Of a DNA stretch of 64,000 nt, positions 60,471 to 64,000 are shown piece after piece. The stretch comes from Bacteroidota bacterium (GTDB lineage Bacteria > Bacteroidota > Bacteroidia > Bacteroidales > Prolixibacteraceae). Position 1 is the stretch's first letter. Every line of letters starts with the position of its first letter. The DNA is taken from assembly GCA_024278975.1 (NCBI GenBank), contig JAJRSD010000076.1, forward strand, positions 42,476-106,475, given 5' to 3'. The notes under the pieces were generated by a model. That model searched no databases and was not told the origin of the DNA. It worked only from the letters and a program-made list of their open reading frames with translations. The translations under genes and the position numbers were made by a program.

Positions 60471-61148
60471 TTAAATTCTTGTTATCTCGATGCGATTAAA
60501 ATTCTCCCAGACCGATTGTTTTAATTTTTCAACAGAGATATTTTTCAATTTTGCACCTTGCAAATACATTCTTTCTACTTCGCCATCAAATTCATCAGTC
60601 TCAAAAAATATCTTTTCAACAGGTAAATATTTAAATGATTCAATGGCTTTTGAATTCGAATTAAACAAATTATATCCGAAAGAGAAAAGGGCTCCTAATT
60701 TTTCAAGCTGTTTTGTAATTTGAAGGTTTCCGTTGTATCCGTGCAATATCCATGACATTTTTGGGTGCAGCTTTTTATGCAATCCTATTATCTCATTAAA
60801 TGCTTTTACACAATGAATAAGCAGTGGTTTATTATACTCTTCAGCAATAAATACCTGCGCTTCGAATACTCGTTTTTGCTCCTCCAAATCGGTTTTTGCT
60901 ATTTTATCCAATCCACATTCACCAATAAAAATTACATGGTCAAACTCCGCAGCTTCTTCAATCATCATCAATTTTGCATTGTTTTGGTCAGAAGATTTTA
61001 TGTGCCAGGGATGCAGTCCGACAGAGTAAAAATTACGTCCCTCAAATGCAGCAAAACCTTCTCCCGGATAGATATTCTGAACGGTAATTGTGTCTGTCTC
61101 CGTTTTAAACGGATGTGTGTGAATGTCGATGTATGGAATTGAATTCAT
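60471..61148 (-). CDS. TatD-family metal-dependent hydrolase
   Basis: A 225-residue TIM-barrel hydrolase, shorter than typical TatD (about 260). The metal site begins YIDIHTHPFKTETD and continues with FIGECGLDKIAK (Glu), LLIHCVKAFNEI (His), ILHGYNG (His) and FFETDEFDGEVE (Asp). The family acts as 3'-5' DNases/RNases on DNA repair or RNA processing; shorter members are less studied. It precedes tcdA on the same strand with 91 bp between them, mostly the heptamer repeat. Confidence 0.85.
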   Translation of the reverse strand: MNSIPYIDIHTHPFKTETDTITVQNIYPGEGFAAFEGRNFYSVGLHPWHIKSSDQNNAKLMMIEEAAEFDHVIFIGECGLDKIAKTDLEEQKRVFEAQVFIAEEYNKPLLIHCVKAFNEIIGLHKKLHPKMSWILHGYNGNLQITKQLEKLGALFSFGYNLFNSNSKAIESFKYLPVEKIFFETDEFDGEVERMYLQGAKLKNISVEKLKQSVWENFNRIEITRI

Positions 61149-61164
61149 TCAATAGTAGTGAGTT

Positions 61165-61226
61165 CGTCATGCTAAAATTGTTTCAGCATCTCATTCGGCA
61201 GATTCCGAAATAAATTCGAAATGACG
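61165..61226. repeat. BIME-like repeat upstream of the TatD-like gene
   Basis: CGTCAT (61165-61170) and ATGACG (61221-61226) are outer inverse ends; inside, GCTaaaattgtttCAGC and TTCcgaaataaattCGAA each form a hairpin. This 'cgtcatgctgaa...atgacg' pattern is a typical Bacteroidota interspersed repeat. It sits between elbB and the TatD-like gene. Confidence 0.6.
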
Positions 61227-61239
61227 TGAAATTGTGTTT

Positions 61240-61887
61240 CTATGTCAGTTCTAAAAGTTTCTTAACAGTATTTTCTGCCCCTTCGGCAATTTGTGTGATG
61301 GTTGCGTTTAACATATAACAAGGTGTTGTAATTATTTTATATTTCTCGTCAACAACAATTTCGCCATGATTTGTAGTGATATGTGTTGCTCCCATAGTTT
61401 CAATTGCTTCGGCAGTTTCGGTGTCTTGCCCGATTGTAACTTCAACATCGCCTAAAACTTTGGCAATTAAAGCTGGCGAAATACAGAGTGCTCCAACCGG
61501 TTTTTCTGCTACTACGGTATTTCTGATTGCAGATTCAACTTCAGAATTAACAGAGCAGTCGGGGCCATCGAAAGCGAAAGTACAGAGGTTTTTAGCCACG
61601 CCAAAACCTCCGGGGAAAATAATTGCATCGAAATCATCAACATTATATTCGGAGAGTGGTTTGATTTTGCCACGTGCAATTCGTGCTGCTTCAATCAATA
61701 CATTTCTCGTTTCCGGCATCTCTTCTCCGGTGATATGATTTATAACATGTGCCTGATTAATATCGGGAGCAAAACATTGATACTCCGCACCATTATTCGC
61801 GATTGATAATAAAGTTAATGTTGCTTCATGAATTTCTGCTCCATCAAAAACTCCATTACCTGATAATATAACTGCAATCTTTTTCAT
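61240..61887 (-). CDS. elbB: Isoprenoid biosynthesis glyoxalase ElbB
   Basis: A 215-residue DJ-1/PfpI-like protein with glyoxalase activity in E. coli. It starts at the ATG at 61887 (MKKIAVILSGNGVFDG), where the family begins; the longer frame that reaches 62196 merely runs through the remains of an unrelated LytTR gene. Visible motifs are DGAEIHEATLTLLSIA, DDFDAIIFPGGFGVAKNL, PVGALCISPALIAKVLG with the nucleophile Cys, and TTPCYMLNATITQIAEG. It is probably transcribed alone; the sequence immediately upstream is the degraded LytTR zone. Confidence 0.92.
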   Translation of the reverse strand: MKKIAVILSGNGVFDGAEIHEATLTLLSIANNGAEYQCFAPDINQAHVINHITGEEMPETRNVLIEAARIARGKIKPLSEYNVDDFDAIIFPGGFGVAKNLCTFAFDGPDCSVNSEVESAIRNTVVAEKPVGALCISPALIAKVLGDVEVTIGQDTETAEAIETMGATHITTNHGEIVVDEKYKIITTPCYMLNATITQIAEGAENTVKKLLELT

Positions 61888-62009
61888 GATAATTTGATTT
61901 TCTGTATCAAAATTAAGATTTAAAGTTAATTTATGAAACAGTGATGGAATAAAAAAAAGTATCAGTGTATTATCTGAAAAATATTTTACAAAAAATAGAT
62001 GGTTAAATA

Positions 62010-62313
62010 AATTGTAACAAACTACCTTTTTCGATTGCCCTTTTACATGGATTTCAGAATAATTACCGTCTGCCTCACAATAAACAATATCGTTGGGGTT
62101 AATCAAAATAAAACCATTTCGGGTGTTAAAACGAATTTTAGACTGATAATTGGTTAAAAAGTTTTGAATATTCTGGAGTTGCAGTTGCTTTTCCATTTGT
62201 TCGCTAAATTTGTTAACCGCCCTTGTTTAATCTTCCGGGTCAACCGGTATTAAAATATAGTCGATGGCTTCCTGTTCATCGTCAACTATCAGCGCGGTAA
62301 TTTCTTTGTCCAT
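62010..62313 (-). pseudogene. Remnant of a LytTR-type response regulator
   Basis: From the ATG at 62313 the frame reads MDKEITALIVDDEQEAIDYI, the start of a receiver domain joined directly to its end (ILIPVDPED), so about 85 residues including the phospho-acceptor Asp are deleted in frame. The Lys of the KP motif is Ile, and the next Leu codon is a TAA stop at 62229-62227. In the same frame after the stop, RAVNKFSEQMEKQLQLQNIQ continues the linker, and the LytTR domain starts (ILINPNDIVYCEADGNYSEI) but breaks off near 62010, before the DNA-contact strands. The stop, deletion and truncation make it nonfunctional. Confidence 0.75.
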
Positions 62314-63595
62314 AAAATTGTAGCTTGATGTTGCTCGATGTTATTGAAATCGGTCTATCGTACGGAATAGAGATGTGCCATTTAAGCCGGTCGCTAAACA
62401 GATGGATTGTTTTTGAATTTAAACTGAAAAACAAGAGCTCGTTTATACCATCGTTGTTAATGTCGGTATTCGTTAATAACCCAAGATTTTCGTTAATGTT
62501 TGTTTTAATGTGGTTGACAACCTTTAGATTTGCGGAGTACTCTAAAAATTCACCGGGTTTAGTTTGCGTTACAAAATTTCCTTTTTCGTTTCTGAAAACA
62601 TATTTGTTTCGTCCCTTTCCTGAATCTGTTTTATAAACAAGCGAATCTGTTTTCTCACCCTTCAAATTTATTTTATAGGCCATGAACAAAGGACACGCGG
62701 CACTATTTAACAAAACGGTACTAATAATTTTTTTGCCGCTGTTTTCTTGAATAACATACGAAAAAACATCGGTTTGAATCCCTTCGAAAAACTGAACAGG
62801 AGTGGTAAATAGCTCAAATCGGAGTTGAATATTTTTAGGTACGGAGCAGGTTTATTGTAGGGCAGGTTAAACCAGTCGCGCACCGGGGCAGTTGCACCGT
62901 CGGCAATTATTTCGAGTTTCCCGTCGCCGTTCAAATCCAAAAACTGCAAATTGTAATTCACATTGCCTGCATTTTCCGATTTCACTACCGTTCTGTTTTC
63001 AATATCTACTTTAAAAATTTGCCGGGGGGAATAGGAATACCCACCATTAATTGCAAACACAAGCTCTTTATTTCCATCCAGATTTAAATCGACACAATGA
63101 ATTCTAGCAAAACTGTAATTAAGAAGACTATCGTTATAATAGTTAATTGCACAAATAGGTATTGAATTTATCTTACCAATTTCGGGAGTTACATTCAGCC
63201 AGTTTAAAAATATGCTGTCGGTGCCATACGAAAATGTAAAAATTTCCTTGTGTCCATCGTTGTTTGTATCTTCGAAATACAAAGATTTTGTGTCGTTGTT
63301 ATACTTACTCTGAAAGTTAATCTGGTCAACCATTCCCTCCTGTCCTCTAAAAAAGTGAAACGATAAGGTTTTGGAGTTGGGTCCATGAGCAAACGTTTCA
63401 AACCGTTCTATTTTACCACCAGAATCGATATCTTCAAAATACACTTTTGTGGCGGGATCAGAAACAGGAAGTTTCCCCTCTTCAACCAAATCCACATTGT
63501 ATTTTTCGAAAACGGGGGGGCAAAACCACAATAACCGGAATTGCAATTACCAAAGCCAGAAACCAAATTGAAGTGAACCCTTTTTTGAAATCCAT
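62282..63595 (-). pseudogene. Frameshifted VCBS/FG-GAP-repeat protein gene
   Basis: The start is the ATG at 63595 (MDFKKGFTSIWFLALVIAIP, a signal anchor). A run of seven C's (63520-63514) shifts the frame; six C's would restore a protein continuing LPPVFEKYNVDLVEEG. The next ~240 residues hold FG-GAP/VCBS-like loops (FEDTNNDGHKEIFTF, VDLNLDGNKELVFA, LDLNGDGKLEIIADG). A second shift near 62816 (a missing T in GATTTG) leads to a third segment with TDINNDGINELLFFS that ends at 62282, overlapping the regulator remnant. The layout suggests a surface sensor with its LytTR regulator. Sequencing error cannot be excluded for single-base shifts. Confidence 0.75.
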
Positions 63596-63679
63596 AAACA
63601 GATCAATTTATTATCGCAATTTAATTAAATCGGGTCAATTGCGAAACCGGATTTGTTTTTTTTGCCCACCGGTTTTTGC

Positions 63680-63787
63680 CAAAGAGAGAAACGCAGGTAC
63701 ATTCGTGAGGGTTATTTTGCCGACCTTGTTTTAGTTGATCCCAACAAAAGCTGGATTGTTTTGCCCGAAAATATTCTTTATAAATGA
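63680..63787 (+). pseudogene. C-terminal relic of dihydroorotase
   Basis: A 36-codon plus-strand fragment reads EKRRYIREGYFADLVLVD, then PNKSWIVLPENILYK and a TGA where intact Bacteroidota dihydroorotases continue with Cys-Gly-Trp-Ser-Pro. A preceding piece (PPVFAK) in another frame suggests a frameshift about 63680. No start or upstream catalytic region is present, so this is a leftover of pyrC. Confidence 0.7.
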
Positions 63788-63795
63788 AACGAGCA

Positions 63796-64000
63796 TTAAA
63801 TTATACCCAGTTCTTTCCCAACTTTTATAAAAGAAATAACAGCTTTGTCGATTTGAGCAGTTGAATGTGCTGCCGAAAGCTGCACTCTTATTCTTGCTTT
63901 TCCGCGCGGAACAACCGGGAAACAGAACCCGATAACATAAACACCCTCTTTTAAAAGTTCGTCGGCAAATTTTATTGCGAGTGGTTCGTCGTAAATCATA
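63796..64000 (-). CDS. kbl: Glycine C-acetyltransferase (5' part outside window)
   Basis: The last 67 codons of a pyridoxal-phosphate enzyme of the alpha-oxoamine synthase family. The sequence EGVYVIGFCFPVVPRGKAR and IRVQLSAAHSTAQIDKAVI is the C-terminal domain of Kbl, which converts 2-amino-3-ketobutyrate plus CoA to glycine and acetyl-CoA in threonine degradation. The frame is open to the window end, so the start and catalytic Lys lie outside. 8-Amino-7-oxononanoate synthase is the alternative, but the GFxFPVVPxG segment favours Kbl. Confidence 0.88.
   Translation of the reverse strand, partial: MIYDEPLAIKFADELLKEGVYVIGFCFPVVPRGKARIRVQLSAAHSTAQIDKAVISFIKVGKELGII

Noticed and set aside
61240..62196. 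A 318-residue LytTR-ElbB fusion protein
   Set aside because: The first ~103 residues are the tail of a broken response regulator and noncoding sequence; ElbB's own start is at 61887.
1..64000. tRNA, rRNA or CRISPR loci
   Set aside because: No T-loop/anticodon patterns outside coding genes, no rRNA-like stretches and no regularly spaced repeats were seen by eye; a tRNAscan/CRISPR run would be decisive.

Overview
The window looks like a chromosomal segment of a Bacteroidota bacterium, probably an anaerobic or facultative glycan degrader of the Bacteroidales/Marinilabiliales type; the genus cannot be fixed from the sequence alone. Reasons: AT-rich DNA, almost no Shine-Dalgarno sequences, TAnnTTTG-type promoter elements, and families typical of this phylum (DUF2723 membrane protein, DUF1080 hydrolase, fused KorA plus KorB, SusCD-style carbohydrate enzymes without the SusCD pair, sulfatase, GH28, SASA esterases). 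No rRNA, tRNA, CRISPR array, prophage or complete insertion sequence was seen.

Layout. 1-4042: a truncated dicarboxylate symporter, a cation efflux protein, and an exported oxidoreductase/DUF1080 pair that may cleave glycosides through 3-keto intermediates. 4284-14573: a compact minus-strand housekeeping run, nadB-nadC-coaX-outer membrane protein-TPR protein-lptC-CNNM/CBS protein-ppiD, with several overlapping genes. 14770-25810: a DUF2723 membrane protein, a BamA-like barrel, a GH28 enzyme, a nitrilase-family hydrolase, and a sugar kinase/nucleotidyltransferase operon divergent from a sugar MFS transporter. 26017-31525: KorAB, a MerR-type regulator, a Nif3-like protein and a coiled-coil zinc-ribbon protein. 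31836-38317: LemA/TPM genes, urocanate hydratase, a VCBS-repeat protein and a cupin.

38547-41941 is an AT-rich restriction-modification operon. An MvaI/BcnI-family endonuclease overlaps an upstream cytosine-C5 methyltransferase by 4 bp. The methyltransferase has an N-terminal domain resembling the Arm DNA-binding domain of tyrosine recombinases, and four copies of a ~10-bp box lie directly before its start codon. This is the most unusual system in the window. 42224-48319 is a tight five-gene operon that combines an exported SGNH hydrolase and an exported SASA-sialidase protein with two half-size phospholipase-D-like proteins and an unrecognised protein, none of the last three with a signal peptide. 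48902-58766 continues with sulfatase, MFS transporter, nagA, a LarA-type racemase, an M28 peptidase, an acyltransferase, a B3/B4-domain protein and a second SASA esterase.

58820-64000: a cold-shock protein and an RRM RNA-binding protein behind a good promoter and a ~246-nt leader, then tcdA, a TatD-family hydrolase and elbB. A zone of gene decay follows (62010-63787): a LytTR response regulator with most of its receiver domain missing, a twice-frameshifted VCBS gene, and a dihydroorotase C-terminal relic. The window ends inside a glycine C-acetyltransferase gene. Palindromic repeats of REP/BIME type are scattered in the intergenic gaps from 38 kb onward.
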